A DNA stretch of 64,000 bases from Beroe ovata (Eukaryota > Ctenophora > Nuda > Beroida > Beroidae), in assembly GCA_946803715.1 (NCBI GenBank), contig CAMPET010000253.1, forward strand, positions 2,464 to 66,463, given 5' to 3'. The notes beneath the pieces were generated by a model. The model was not told where the DNA came from. It worked only from the letters and a program-made list of their open reading frames with translations, and did not search any database. This document shows, piece by piece, positions 46,701-60,000 of the stretch (position 1 is its first letter; each line of letters starts with the position of its first letter). The position numbers and the translations under genes were made by a program.

Positions 46701-49700
46701 TCAAGTACCACGAATGAGAAACCATTGAGATCAGATCTCACGGTATCTCACAAAATGTCTCCCATGACACTCTGTACCACACACGATTGGGGAATATCGT
46801 TATATTGGGGAATATTACGGAGATAAAGGTATGCAAGATTCCATCCCAGTCCAACATAATCAACTGTAGGTACTGAATACTAATCGTATGAGAGCGATAA
46901 ACTAGACGAAGAATCGAAAATCATCGGAGGTCTTAGATCGACTTGATTCCCCAAATTCGTTATAAACTGGGACGATTTCAGGACATCTCAACGTCACTTG
47001 AAATTTTGATGAGCCCTCAAATTCTGCTGTGCGAAATCGTGACGCACGACTTCAACATCGAACATTGAAGACACAAGCCCCCCATCTTTCCCACAAGAAG
47101 TATGTCCGAGATTTATAACTCGTAGAGGAACTTATGACGCATTTGCACGTGATCGGAGAGGTAACGTGGGACTTGGGTACAACAAGTTGAGAGTCAGAGA
47201 GAGAGAGAGAGTCGCATAAATGCATTATAATTTACTACCTGCGCCTGGTGAGCGAGCGAGGGAGAGAGTACTTTATGAAGGAGCAGGGGAGGCGCTTAAT
47301 TTATCGTGTTTCGACGAATTGTCATTAATCGCTGGACTGTTCTGAAGTATGCTGCACTCCATATTTTCAAGCGAATATCGACCTATACGAACGATAGAGT
47401 TTTCTAGTGAAAATGGTCGAGCTTAAAATCACGGTAGTTCACAAAAAGCTCGTTTAACAAGCGTTATGACACTTCACAATCGGAATTTCATTCTACTCCA
47501 AAAGCAGGATAAGCGATAGAGAAAAAAGAGAACAAAGGGGTTCCCTAATCCCCTACGATGTACACAAGTCACATGATATACGTCCCTGACAAAATGTAAC
47601 AGTATGGTGGTAATTGACTCTAAGTTAATGCTCATAACATCGCTGCCTGCATCATTAATAGCCCGATCAGCCCTATACAATATATCGATTACTCACGTGT
47701 ACCACCCGATATTGTCGGCTGAAGTTTCACTACTTAAACAGGGACGTGTAATGACCTGATAACTCGCTTATAATGACACTATCTATCTTCTGGCAGTTAT
47801 TGTGAGAGGCGGTATAATGTGGTACAAGCTACTTACGGTCAAGATTGCTTACGATCAAGATTACTTACGATCAAGATTACTTACGGTCTAGATTACTTAC
47901 GATCTAGATTACTAACGATCAAGATTACTTACGGTCTAGATTACTTACGATCAAGATTAATTACGATCATTATTATTTCTGTTCACGAAAGGTAACTATA
48001 AATTTTTCATCATCTGAATCAACTTTTAAACTTGATAGAGGTTTAACTTATAACAATAACACTTGCTGTTAGTAAACACCTAAGATCAAACTCTTACCTT
48101 TCTGAGATTTAGCCGGATTGTAACCAATAAATTGTTGAATATCGCCTTCGTCACGTGACCAATGCATATGACAAGAATACTGCCAGCATCATATGCCAGC
48201 ACCACGTGTGTTTGCCATGTGTTCCAACAGTCGCAGTACTCCAATTTCTCATATTGCCTGGATTTATGACGTGATTACAAAACAATCAGAAATCACACAC
48301 TAATTGATAATTGCAACAATAATAGGGATTATCATAGCCACTTAACCGCAGGAATAGCCACCGATTTCCACCATAATTAGTTGACCATGATAATAATATA
48401 ATGAGTAATGACCCGTGATAATCGTATCCCGTTGGCGAAACAACATTAAATTGAAAATAGTTGGGAGTTATGCCGCCGTTTGCCTACCCCCTGATGAAGA
48501 CAAATCGTCAGTATAACTCACGAAGAACCAAAATTTAGAATTTTTAGTTCAAAGAAACGCTCTCATGAATGGGTGAGACTGAGAGATAGAGGAATGATTT
48601 ATTCAACAGAGACGGCCAAAAATGAGCTATTCAACTCGTTTCGCTCGGTGAATAAACCATTTTATCCACATCGCTCTGCTCGGTAGATAAAATGAGTTAT
48701 ACCACTGTCGTGGTGTAACATTTGTTCTCTCACTGTAGCCAGTGGTATAACTGCCTATTATATAATGCCTATTGTCTAATTCTGAAGCAATTGTCGCAAA
48801 GTTGATCACCAATTAAATTCAAAAACAGTACCGAAGATGGAGTATGTCATTGTCACACTGAAACGTCCTTGATGGCTGTATAATTTTGTTGCATCTTCAT
48901 GCGTTATCAGAGATCCAGAATTTTACACTGCGGTCAATCATACACTACCTCAATCTACATCATAGGATACCGCATTGTTGGTCTTATATTATTTTCAATT
49001 TGGTAGGTATCATATTATTCTCAATTTTCAGCGTTCCGCAAGCTGCACCTAATTCATAAAAATCTTGCAACTTCCGAAATGTTGACTTTACTTAGGCTTA
49101 GTTGAGGCTTAGGCTTTGACCGGTGTACTCTTTGGTTTTGGGTCTATTCTGCACACTAGAAGATACTTAGTTTTTTGTCAACGGTTATGCTACACAAATA
49201 AATGGAAGTCAAACAACTGGTCAAATACAATCATCTCTCAGTGCTGATTTTATAAAAATGGTCTATTTGTTTCCAAATGCTCCTTCATAAAATGCATGTT
49301 TTGAGTGTTCATTGCGTCAAGTCAACTAACGCGGCTCAAGCGCAGCTCAAGCCGAGATGCACGTGCAAGTTTTGAGAGAAAGTGACCGTTGCTATGGTAA
49401 CACAGTAGAAGCGAACAGCTACAGCTCATTTCTGAAGATCATGCTTCGATAACGCTGTCCTCTTTGTTGATAGGAATTCAGTATTGGTGATTTTGCTTTA
49501 GGTTTAGGCTTTGGGTGTACTGTACTTTTTGGTTTTTGGTCTATTATCATAGAAATACGCTAAAATACTTAGTTATGCAACACAAATAAGCAGAAGTCAA
49601 ACAACTGGTAAAATTACTCCAGTAGTTGCACGTGCAAAAAGTAGAAGCCTGTAGGCTAATTTCTCATGGTGCTGTTTCGATTACGTTGGTCTCTCTGTTG

Positions 49701-50320
49701 ATAGGAGAGACTGGATGACGTTTTGCTGTTATCGTTTTGGAATCGGAAATGATGAATTAAGTTGCATTCAGCATCTTTCATAGCAAGTTAGTCGTTCCAT
49801 TATCTGATGCATTGATGTTTATCGTGACTACTTGAGTACTTGACGGGCTCCCTTATAATTTGGCATTCTCTCTTTTATTATGGACTCTGTGAGTCACGGC
49901 GTGCGTGTTGCTATGGTAAAAGGAAGTGTAGCGGGAAGGTTGCACGTGCAAGAAGTAGTAGCCTGTAGGCTCATTTCCTGTGATGCTGTTTTGATTACGT
50001 TGCTCTCTCTGTTGATATGGAAGGCAAGAGTTGCACGTGCAGCTTGATTGTTGATCATGATGCGCGCGAAATGACGGTCAGATATAAATTGTTTTTAAGT
50101 CATCGTATCTACACACTGGAAGACACAATTTCTTGCTTCCTTTCTGCATCCCCTATAATTAAACCTATGCAAATACGTTATCCAGTGTTCAATTCAGATT
50201 GTGGTTCTACTGGGCACCCCGCACACTTTTGGTTTTCACTGGGTAGTGGGTAGGAACAATTTTGGTTTGTACACTTATAGGGCAGACTTTTTATCAGCTG
50301 ACTAACGACTATCCTAGAAT
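43731..50320. repeat. Repeat-rich region without supported genes
   Basis: Components: a GC-rich stretch near 44270-44360 (GGGGGCGCAGCCCCTGG); a CACAAACAAAAACACACGTT-type minisatellite at about 45630-45912; a CCTAGATAGTACCCTAGACA-type minisatellite at about 46105-46330; about nine 16-bp units of CTTACGATCAAGATTA at 47831-47968; and a GA-rich tract at 47198-47215. The many short ORFs here have no signal peptide, domain or splice support. 48000-49100 is AT-rich and featureless. Confidence 0.6.
49135..50040. repeat. Serial copies of a dispersed repeat upstream of the first sulfatase
   Basis: AAGTCAAACAACTGGT occurs near 49207 and 49592 within similar contexts (CACAAATAARYRGAAGTCAA). A second block containing GTTGCACGTGCA, AGCCTGTAGGCTMATTTC and TTACGTTGSTCTCTCTGTTG occurs near 49620-49705 and 49940-50020, and in diverged form at 49375-49475 and at 13840-13965. 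The last copy lies about 300 bp before the sulfatase start. Confidence 0.75.
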
Positions 50321-52089
50321 ATGAAAACAATGGGGGATATCATCACGTTTATAGTGATCTCAATTGTCATGGTGAGTGCAGAAAAACAGCCGAACATCAT
50401 CTTCATCTTAGCTGATGATCTGGGCAATGCTGGTGTCGGATTTACAGGAGTCAGTGCTGTCAAGACACCTAACCTAGACAAGTTGGCGAATGAAGGTAGG
50501 TACCAAACTTACATACAACTGTCTCTTTTCCTCCTTCCGTCTTCAGACTATGATATTCATCGTCTTTTTCAGGGGTAAGATTAACACAACACTATAGTCA
50601 ACCAGTCTGCACACCAACACGGGCATCCATCATGACTGGACGACACCCTATCCACACTGGTCTCCAGCACTATGTCATCAGACCAGGACAACCCTTCGGT
50701 CTTCCCCTTGATGAAGTAATCCTTCCCCAGATTATGAAGGAGTACAACTACTCCACCCACATGGTGGGAAAGTGGCATCTTGGGTCCCACAAGTGGGCGT
50801 ACACACCAGTGTATAGGGGCTTTGATGATTTCCTAGGAATGTATGTGGGAGGTGAAGACTACTGGACTCACTACAGGAACGGTGGTTTTGATTTGAGAAG
50901 TGATAGGTTCAATGAGGCCGGCGAGTTTGAACAAGAGCTAAGGCGGGATCTGGATGGAGAATATAGCCCCGAGTATTATTCTAGGCGCACAATTGACCTG
51001 ATAAATGAGCACAAGTCAAAAGACAACCCGTTCTTCATATATCTTCCTTACCAGAGTACCCACTACCCTTTCCAAGTGCCTCAGCACTACATAGACAAGT
51101 ACTCATCACACTTTAGATACAGAGCGGAGCAGGTTTTTGCTGGAATGGTCAGCGCAATGGATGAGGGCATAGGTAACATCACTTCAGCAGTTATCGATTC
51201 CGGAATAGCAGATAACACAATAATCATCTTTACGACTGATAATGGTGGCGAGTTGCGTGATGTAGATGACCCTGAGCAATCTGGGTCCTCTAACTATCCG
51301 TTCAGAGGTGGTAAAAATTCGTTCTATGAGGGTGGTATCAGGACACCTACCCTGGTGTGGGCTCCAGGCAAGGTCGCGCCACGCGGTGAAGTGAGTGCCA
51401 TGTTCCATGTTACAGACTGGTTTCCTACTATCTGGTCTCTAGCTAGTCTTGGGGGGAAGCTGGAACCAAATAGACCAATCAGCACCAAGCCTCTAGACGG
51501 GGTGGACCAATGGGATGTAATAACCGGGCAACAACCTCCTAAGAGAGAGGAGTTTCTCATCAACATAGACCCCTTACCAAATCCAAATCCGATTGGAGAA
51601 ATGCCGTCACGCATAAATCCTAAAGCAGCTCTCAGATGGAAGAACTGGAAATTGATCATTGGAGGAGGCGGACCGTCATTTTTCTGGTCTCCATTACCAA
51701 GACCAGTATCTCTTGAAAACCTCGATGCAGGAATCACCAACAGTTACAACTTTACCAGTGATACACAAGAAACTGCATGTATCTATTGCAAGTACTACAC
51801 AAACTACATTGAATTGTTTGACATTGAGAAGGACCCATCTGAGGTTTGGAATGTTTACCAACAATTCCCCGAGGTTGTCAAACTAATGCGGATCAAACTG
51901 GACGGCTACAACCTGACGGCAGTTACTCCTATCAATAAACCTTATGATCCTGCATCTAATCCGAAATATTTCAACAACACCTGGATGCCGTGGATGGAAG
52001 AAACACTTGATCAACAAAACTCAGTCGAAAATAAGATCACTGATATTGAAGATAATTTCAGTATTCCGAGACTGGATATTGAATATTGA
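50321..52089 (+). CDS. ARSB/I/J-type arylsulfatase, copy 1
   Basis: Two exons, 50321-50495 and 50573-52089, with a 77-nt intron, give 563 residues. A signal peptide (residues 1 to about 20, ending VMVSA) directs it to the secretory pathway. Metal-binding DD at 32-33 in [10 protein letters not shown]; formylglycine site CTPTR with Cys71, the CxPxR motif modified by SUMF1; MVGKWHLG (Lys and His of the active site); [22 protein letters not shown] (Asp-Asn metal ligands); and [11 protein letters not shown] (active-site Lys) are all present. Blocks QPFGLPLDE and [16 protein letters not shown] place it nearest ARSB/ARSI/ARSJ, which hydrolyse sulfate from N-acetylgalactosamine 4-sulfate or related glycosaminoglycan units in lysosomes or outside the cell. 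Length agrees with ARSI/J. A near copy lies 6 kb downstream. Confidence 0.93.
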
Positions 52090-54044
52090 TCCAATTTGAA
52101 ACTATAACTATTATCATGTGTGTATCAAGCATTCACGATACACACATGCACCCCTTTTTTCTTTAAGTATCAGGAATGTCTAGTGCCCTTCTAATTCACT
52201 TATAGTTATAATGAAACTATCACGCTTTTGCCTATTGTGAAGGGTGGAGATAAGAGTGCCCATCATAGTTATTAAATTAGTTAGTTATAGTATTATCAAG
52301 AGTGAACTAGGGTGTTCATCTTTTTCGCAGGAGCTTAGTAACTCCTACTGGATCAGGTCGATTGGGTCTGATGTCACGCGCATTATACTTATAGTCATAT
52401 ATTTCCCATACCTAGTAAATGCACTTGACATGAAAAAACCATTATTTGTTCACCATAGTATCAAGGTATAGGGTACAGTATCCAAAGTCTTATCTATAGA
52501 GGTGTATGGGTATACTGCAAACATAGCAAAATACTGGATAACAAATTTTTCATGACCGCAAATTCTAAGATTCTTCCCATGAAGGCGACTTCAGACCATT
52601 CACCTTGAAACTCGTTTCATAGCTAAATCTTGGAGACTAGAAGCAACATGATGAAATTTGACACGATTTGATGGAAAGTCTTTGAGATAGAGACGTTCAA
52701 AGTACCAAAAAATAGCATCGCAAAATACAAAATTTTGGTGGTTTCGAGCGATTTTGGTGACGTCATCACAGCACCAAAATATGCTCGAACTAGCTTCCTG
52801 TATAGCCTACTGGCTACTACACTTTTTCTATCTTATTACAACATACCTTGTCTCAATATTATATACCTACCGAGTATCAAGACGAAAAAAGTGTGAGATA
52901 ATACAAAAAAGGGATAATAATGATACGGAAAAGTGTGAGATAAAACGGAAAAACAGTGAGATAATACGAAAAAAGTGCAAAATAATACGGAAAAAGTATG
53001 AAATAATACGAAAATAATGGGACAGAGTGTAAATTTAGAGTGTAAATGGGTGTGAGATAGAACAAGTCTGATCGATGTGATTTGGGTTATATCGCCCTGA
53101 ATAGTAACACTTCACTACTCACCTAAGTATCCCAACATGTGTCTCCGTGTTTTCTCGTGAGAATTACGTATTCCGTGTGGGCTGCTCATCGATGATAGTC
53201 CCGTCTTTGCGACGCCGCGTTACAATTAGGCCTAGCAACGCCAGCTTTAATCCATGAATGAGTCTGTGATACCGACTGGTATCTGGGTATCATGTCAGGA
53301 GGAGACATGGAGTCCATTCTGAGATAACATTGCAATTGCATGTGAGACGCTGTTAATTAATTTGTAATATACTAGATCACAAAATCAATAGACTTAGAGA
53401 ATGGTTTACTTTTGGGGAAGGGTCACTCATGATTTCATAACCACGAGTTAAATTTAATAATGCATCTTCCAATGTAAAGAACTCTTTAGAATACAATTGG
53501 ACAAATGACAATGAAATTGAACGATTAGGTTGAGGGGTCACCCGGAATTTTACCTTTAAAAATAAAATTCGACCCTTCTGACCCACACGTGGATCACAGA
53601 GTTCACCTATGGTGGCCCTTCTGTTCCACCAGGAGGGTCATTAAAATTCGACTTGACCTCAGAGAAGCGCAACGTGGATACTGGATCAGGAGGGTCACCT
53701 ATAAGGTGAACTCAGTGATCCAGCATGTGTTTGGTTCAGAAGAGTGAAATCATATTTTTCAGAGATGAAATTATTTGCGACCCTCCTGATCCACCAAAGA
53801 TATGTTTATCTAATGTCATTAATTAGTTATAGTTGTTTTAGTTACATTCATTAGTTTAAATTAAGAGGCTTTGTCTAACATGTCCTCTGTATAACTTGAC
53901 TCCTATACAAAAACAACAAATACAAAAGCATTTCCCAACCAACTAGCAGCAAAAACGACAGTATAGCAACAGCACCAATAACGATAACAACTGAGCAAGA
54001 GAGTATACTTTTAAATACCGCGGAGTCCACGAATTCCCATGATT
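52090..54044. other. Spacer between sulfatase 1 and the USP gene, with repeats
   Basis: 52486-52548 is the inverse partner of the repeat at 5485-5550. 52880-53015 holds six or more units like GTGAGATAATACGGAAAA. 53560-53800 repeats GGGTCA/TGACCC and TGGATCAGGAGGGTCA motifs in both orientations. No gene is supported. Confidence 0.65.
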
Positions 54045-57000
54045 CTACAGGTGCGGTAGCGCCACATCATCAGTGAGACAGTCCTGTCGATAGAGCAACA
54101 CGTAGGCTGATCTTGCATCTGACTCGTCGCTCGGGATACCATTGTCAGAGGTGAGTGGTACACGTGGTGTCACGGTGGTGTCATTGTAGTGTCTCCAGAT
54201 GGTGTCAGTTAGAGTCGAGGCCGTGTAGTGTCCACCACCAATTCCTGCGTGACAATGCAGTACCCTAAGTGTTACTATAACTCACAAATACAAGCCCATA
54301 TTATGGGTTAATAAACCATGTGTAAACTCCCACTACTGTTCTCGACACCTATCACGAACCTCCAATGTGGTGCACAATGCCACACAACGAGTACGGGGTC
54401 ACGGGTCTAGCACTGGTCGTTACGAATGACAGGTCCAGACTGTGCTGTGGAATGTGAACCGGACAGGTTATCTTCTCCGTTCGACTCACTCCCTACGGCA
54501 ATAAGCCCAATTAGTGGTCAATCACTGATTAACCCAATTTGTCCTCAATCACTGATAAGCCCAATTAGTGGTGAATCATTGATTAACCCAATTAGCCCTC
54601 AATTAACCCAATTAGCCCTCAATTAGCTCAAAGGTCAAAAACGCCTACTCGTTAAACACAGAGATGCAATTAACAATAAATAATAATAATATCTCACAGT
54701 GTTGAGGACATCAAATCTGTTAAGTTGTAGTATGAGGTAGGGAGGGAGGTGCGATACTGAGGTACTGGTTGTGGCACTCTGCTCGCGCTCACACAACGCA
54801 CAATACCATGTACTACCGGACCCCAACTCATCACTGATCAAGTAGGTGTTTGTAGGTAATTACTAATTACGTTCCAAAAATACCATCAACTATCAAATTG
54901 CTGTTACGAATCGTAACAGCAATATGATCTCATATGATTTGTTCATCTCTTGATTAGTTCAATAATCATCGTAATACGATATTTATTTATTTAATCTAAT
55001 CAAGAGATGAACATTGAACAAATCATAAGAGATCATACTGCTATTCGGAAAATAACCAGCCCAACCCGCCCTTTTTAACATTGTATCCCGCCCTCTTATC
55101 ATTGTATCAGCTGTATAAACAGAAAGTGAATGATGAGTGAGACACACCTCACTTTTCATCTCTCTTCTCACCTCTTGGAAAAGGCATTGAGACAGTCCTG
55201 TAACTCGAGCGGCTTGAGACTCTCCTCCAACTTCTTGAGCGAATCTGTGTCCGTGATATGAGTGATATGATCGGGAGTCTCAGACACGACAACGAGCAGA
55301 GAATGGGAACTAAGGAGGGTGTACTCCTCCCCCTCCGTTACCAGTTGCCTCGTGCCCGCTCCGTCACACAGGTAAAGACCGACACCACTCGACATGGTGA
55401 TCGAGTCCGATACGAACTTCAGGAGCTCCGAACTCTCTATCTTACTCGGCACCTCCATCAAGTAGGGGTGACCGATAAACTGAGGGAGGGGAGCTCAGAT
55501 TACGTCAGAGTGCCGGGGTTTAGTGCGGATCGGGAGGTTATCCAACATTATGAATTTGCAGCAGGGATTTGAATATCAACTGCCCTCAGTCTTACTAAAT
55601 TACTCCCCACCCTCACTGACGGGTTTTATCCCTTGCGCGGCGCAATGGGAGGGATAACCCCTCCAGCCAGCTGGCGTTTGTCCCGCGCAACTCACAGTGT
55701 CATTAAGTGCGAAGTGGAGGGGTATGTGATTCCACTTGAAGGAGTTGGTGTGCTCCCCTCCGGCTGGGTGTAGCTGCGTGAAGTCCTCCTTACACACCGG
55801 ACATTGGTATGCCGTGTCACAGCCACGGTACGAGTCGTAACACGGACCACATATTGTCTGGGGTAACCGGCTCATTAATGACTCATCAATGAAATTCATC
55901 TGATTTAATAATGAGTATATTTGAGGATTAGAGTAATAATAATGAGTATATTTGAGGGAAACATCATGGAAGTGGTGTTCGTGTGTGCTGGTAAACAAGC
56001 AAAATGAACCTCACCATATTGCAATCGTCGTGGGAGAGGAGTAAGTGAGGAGGAAAGTCTTCCAAACATATGACACAACTTGACCAATCAACCAGTGCTC
56101 CAACTTTCTTGGGCCGGTTTTCAATCTGATGAATGAGGATATCATGAGGCAATACATGTAACTCATATCTTCTACTATGGTAGAAAGCTGTGTTATTGGG
56201 GGACGGGTGAGGCGTCCTTATTTTTTGCTATCACGTGACATTAATTGACCAGTACAACGTCTTCTGAATACTAGGAAGAAGATTCGGATTGCGTTGATCA
56301 AATCATGAAAAGAAAACAAACATTGCGTTTCCCTTGTATCCGACCTCTCTGCCTTGGATATATATACCCATTTGATCAAAGTCTCTTTGTCTATCGATGA
56401 TAGCCGTGCTATCATAGCCTCTGTCGAGAAATTCATTGAGCGCGCCGCCTCGCGGCTTGCGTCAGCCGGACCTAGCATCGCAAGGAAAAAGTTTCTATTT
56501 CTATCCAGTTGTGTAAACCTTCGCGAGAAGAAGCTTCGTGTGCAGTGTGCACCCAGTGAACAGAAAATTGACGTAAAACACTGGTTATCCCAGGATATGA
56601 TAACAATTGTGGAAATCATCACTTTAGTGATATTCATCGTAGTGGTGAGTGCAGAAAAACAGCCGAACATCATCTTCATCTTAGCTGATGATCTGGGGAA
56701 TGCTGGTGTTGGCTTTACAGGAGTCAGTGCTGTCAAGACACCTAACCTAGACAAGTTGGCGAGTGAAGGTAGGTACCAAACTTATATACAACTGTCTCTT
56801 TTCCTCCTTCCGTCTTCAGACTATGATATTCATCGTCTTTTTCAGGGGTAAGATTAACACAACACTATAGTCAACCAGTCTGCACACCAACACGGGCATC
56901 CATCATGACTGGACGACACCCTATCCACACTGGTCTCCAGCACTATGTCATCAGACCAGGACAACCCTTCGGTCTTCCCCTTGATGAAGTAATCCTTCCC

Positions 57001-60000
57001 CAGATTATGAAGGAGTACAACTACTCCACCCACATGGTGGGAAAGTGGCATCTTGGGTCCCACAAGTGGGCGTACACACCAGTGTATAGGGGCTTTGATG
57101 ATTTCCTAGGAATGTATGTGGGAGCTGAAGACTACTGGACTCACTACAGGGACGGTGGTCTTGATTTGAGAAGTGATAGGTTCAATGAGGCCGGCGAGTT
57201 TGAACAAGAGCTAAGGAGGGATCTGGATGGAGAATATAGCCCCGAGTATTATTCTAGACACACAATTGATCTGATACATAAGCATAAGTCAGAAGAAAAC
57301 CCGTTCTTCATATATCTTCCTTACCAGAGTACCCACCTCCCTTTCCAAGTGCCTCAGCACTACATAGACAAATACTCATCACACTTTAGAAACAGAGCGG
57401 AGCAGGTTTTTGCAGGAATGGTCAGCGCAATGGATGAGGGCATAGGTAACATCACTTCAGCAGTTATCGATTCCGGAATAGCAGATAACACTATCATTAT
57501 CTTTACGACTGATAATGGTGGCTATGTACATGATGTAGATGACCCTAAGCAATCTGGATCCTGTAACTATCCATTCAGAGGTGGTAAAAAGTCGGTCTAT
57601 GAGGGTGGTATCAGGACACCTACCCTGGTGTGGGCTCCAGGCAAAGTCGCGCCACGCGGTGAAGTGAGTGCCATGTTCCATGTTACAGATTGGTTTCCTA
57701 CTATCTGGTCTCTAGCTAGTCTTGGGGGGAAGCTGGAACCTAATAGACCAATCAGCACCAAGCCTCTAGACGGGGTGGACCAATGGGATGTAATAACCGG
57801 GCAACAACCTCCTAAGAGAGAGGAGTTTCTCATCAACATAGACCCCTTACCAAATCCAAATCCGATTGGAGAAATGCCGTCACACAAAAATCCTTATGCA
57901 GCTCTCAGATGGAAGAACTGGAAATTGATCATTGGAGGAGGCGGGCCACCTTTTTTCTGGTCTCCATTACCAAGACCAGTATCTTTTGAAAACCTCGATG
58001 CAGGAAACACCAACTTTACACAAGAAATTACATGTATCTATTGCAAGGACTACACAAACTACATTGAATTGTTTGACATTGAGAAGGACCCATCTGAGGT
58101 TTGGAATGTTTACCAACAATATCCTGAGGTTGTCGAACTGATGCGGATCAAACTGGACGGCTACAACCTGACGGCAGTTACTCCTCTCAATAAACCTTAT
58201 GATCCTGCATCTAATCCGAAGTATTTCAACAACACCTGGATGCCGTGGATGGAAGAAAAACTTGATCAACAAAACTCTGTCGAAAATGAGATCACTGATA
58301 TTGAAGATAATTTCAAGTATTTCGAATTTTGATCCAACTTTGTTTTCAAACTGGAGACTTAATGTCAACATGCGGTATTAACGCTTTCAAACAGAAATAT
58401 TTTATTGTGTTCTGTTTTTCAGTTCTACTATATAGGTAACTACTGCCAAGCATTAATTCGAAAAAAGAAAATAATTTCCAAACCTTTGCCTCCGGATTGA
58501 ACTGCTCCAACTTGTTCTTGTACTGTTTTGTATGATCCGATACATCGATATTAACCTCTATATTCGCATCTATCACCTCCATGTTGAGTCTGTCCGACGA
58601 ACTGTCCGTATCAAGGTTGTTTGAGAAGAAATTAGTTTCCTCAACTCGGATTGATCCATTTTTATTTCCTCCATCGAAGGTACACCGCTCATATGCGTAC
58701 ACAGAACTCCTCGAGTCGTTCACGTGTTTCACAAGCGTGTCGTCCTGGTGAATTATGTGGATTTTGTTCCGGAGGACTTCAGCCACCAAAATGTCGGCGG
58801 AGGAGAGTGGTCTGGATATTAGGGCGATAAGAGCGTTCTTCAGATCAGATACTTTGCCAAACTGAGACACTGTCACCAGATATCTGGGAACGTTCGTGAC
58901 ATGGTGAAGAGAATATAGTATTATGGTAGAACATAGACGAAGGAGCTAGGTCAAATGTCGGTACTGAATTAACCTGAATGCCAGGTTCCTGATAATGCTG
59001 CGGTTACCTGAATGTCTGGTTCCTGATAATGCTGCGGTTACCTGAATGCCAGGTTCCTGATAATGCTGCGGTTACCTGAATGCCTGATGATCGGATGCTG
59101 CTATCCATGTCACAACTATATGCCTGTCTGTTGCACCGGGCAAAGGAAGGGAGATGTGATTGAAAGGAGCGTAGTTAACGACAGTGTGACCGCAGTGGCA
59201 ACATGTTGTGTACGTTAAAAACTGACCTGAGGAAAATAATCAGAATAGCGACATTTTGTGCTACAGTATCCAACACAAATAATGCTTCTATTCTGAGACT
59301 ATATTTACCGAAGAAGGTATCTGTTATGATTGATGAGTTCCGCTGAACCCAGTCACTCCACACAGTATCAGACTGAGATACATCACACGGTGTACTGCCA
59401 TGTAACATCGCTGTGTTGCTATCCACACTTCGACAGCACTCTTCCTCGTCCTGGAATTGTGCCAGCTATCATTATGGATTATGATGAAATGACATTACCA
59501 TTTCGACCATTTCGACCAGTACATATACCCAATACCCATACACGACCTGCTCCCCTGTAGACTGAATCTCAACAGCTGTGGGTCTGGGAGGAGAGTCAGT
59601 GAACAGTTTTCCGTCATTGTTCAGCGAGAACTTCTCAACCAGTGTTGGTTTACTCGCCGCAATGTTGTGATATATGTTCTCATGGATTGCTGTGTCCATA
59701 TTGCGGTCTTCCATCAAGTTTATGGGAAGGTTCTCATGGACTCGTCCCTTTTGTGGGGTCAGCGACAAACTGGTGGGATAACAGGTCAAAAATTTACTGA
59801 AAAACTACAATAGAAAGTGGAAACGCGAGGAAATCTAGCTTAGGCACGTACGTACGTTAACACTTAAATTCCCACGCCGCGCGCTCAACACTTGCAAATA
59901 ATACGCGCGAAGCAAAAATTCCATCATAATGTCGCAGCGTGTTACGTTTAGTATAAAGCTAGGATCGCTATTTTACCTTATCTGGCTATCAAACACTATC

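Noticed and set aside
47831-47968. Regularly spaced short repeats resembling a CRISPR array
   Set aside because: Units are contiguous 16-mers without spacers, in a eukaryotic genome; an ordinary minisatellite.
52754-53017. Lys/Ile-rich ORF
   Set aside because: Encoded by the GTGAGATAATACGGAAAA tandem repeat; no gene features.
56354-56596. In-frame extension of sulfatase 2 upstream of residue 1
   Set aside because: It would bury the signal peptide inside the protein and crosses a degraded CpG-rich repeat; copy 1 starts at the equivalent Met.
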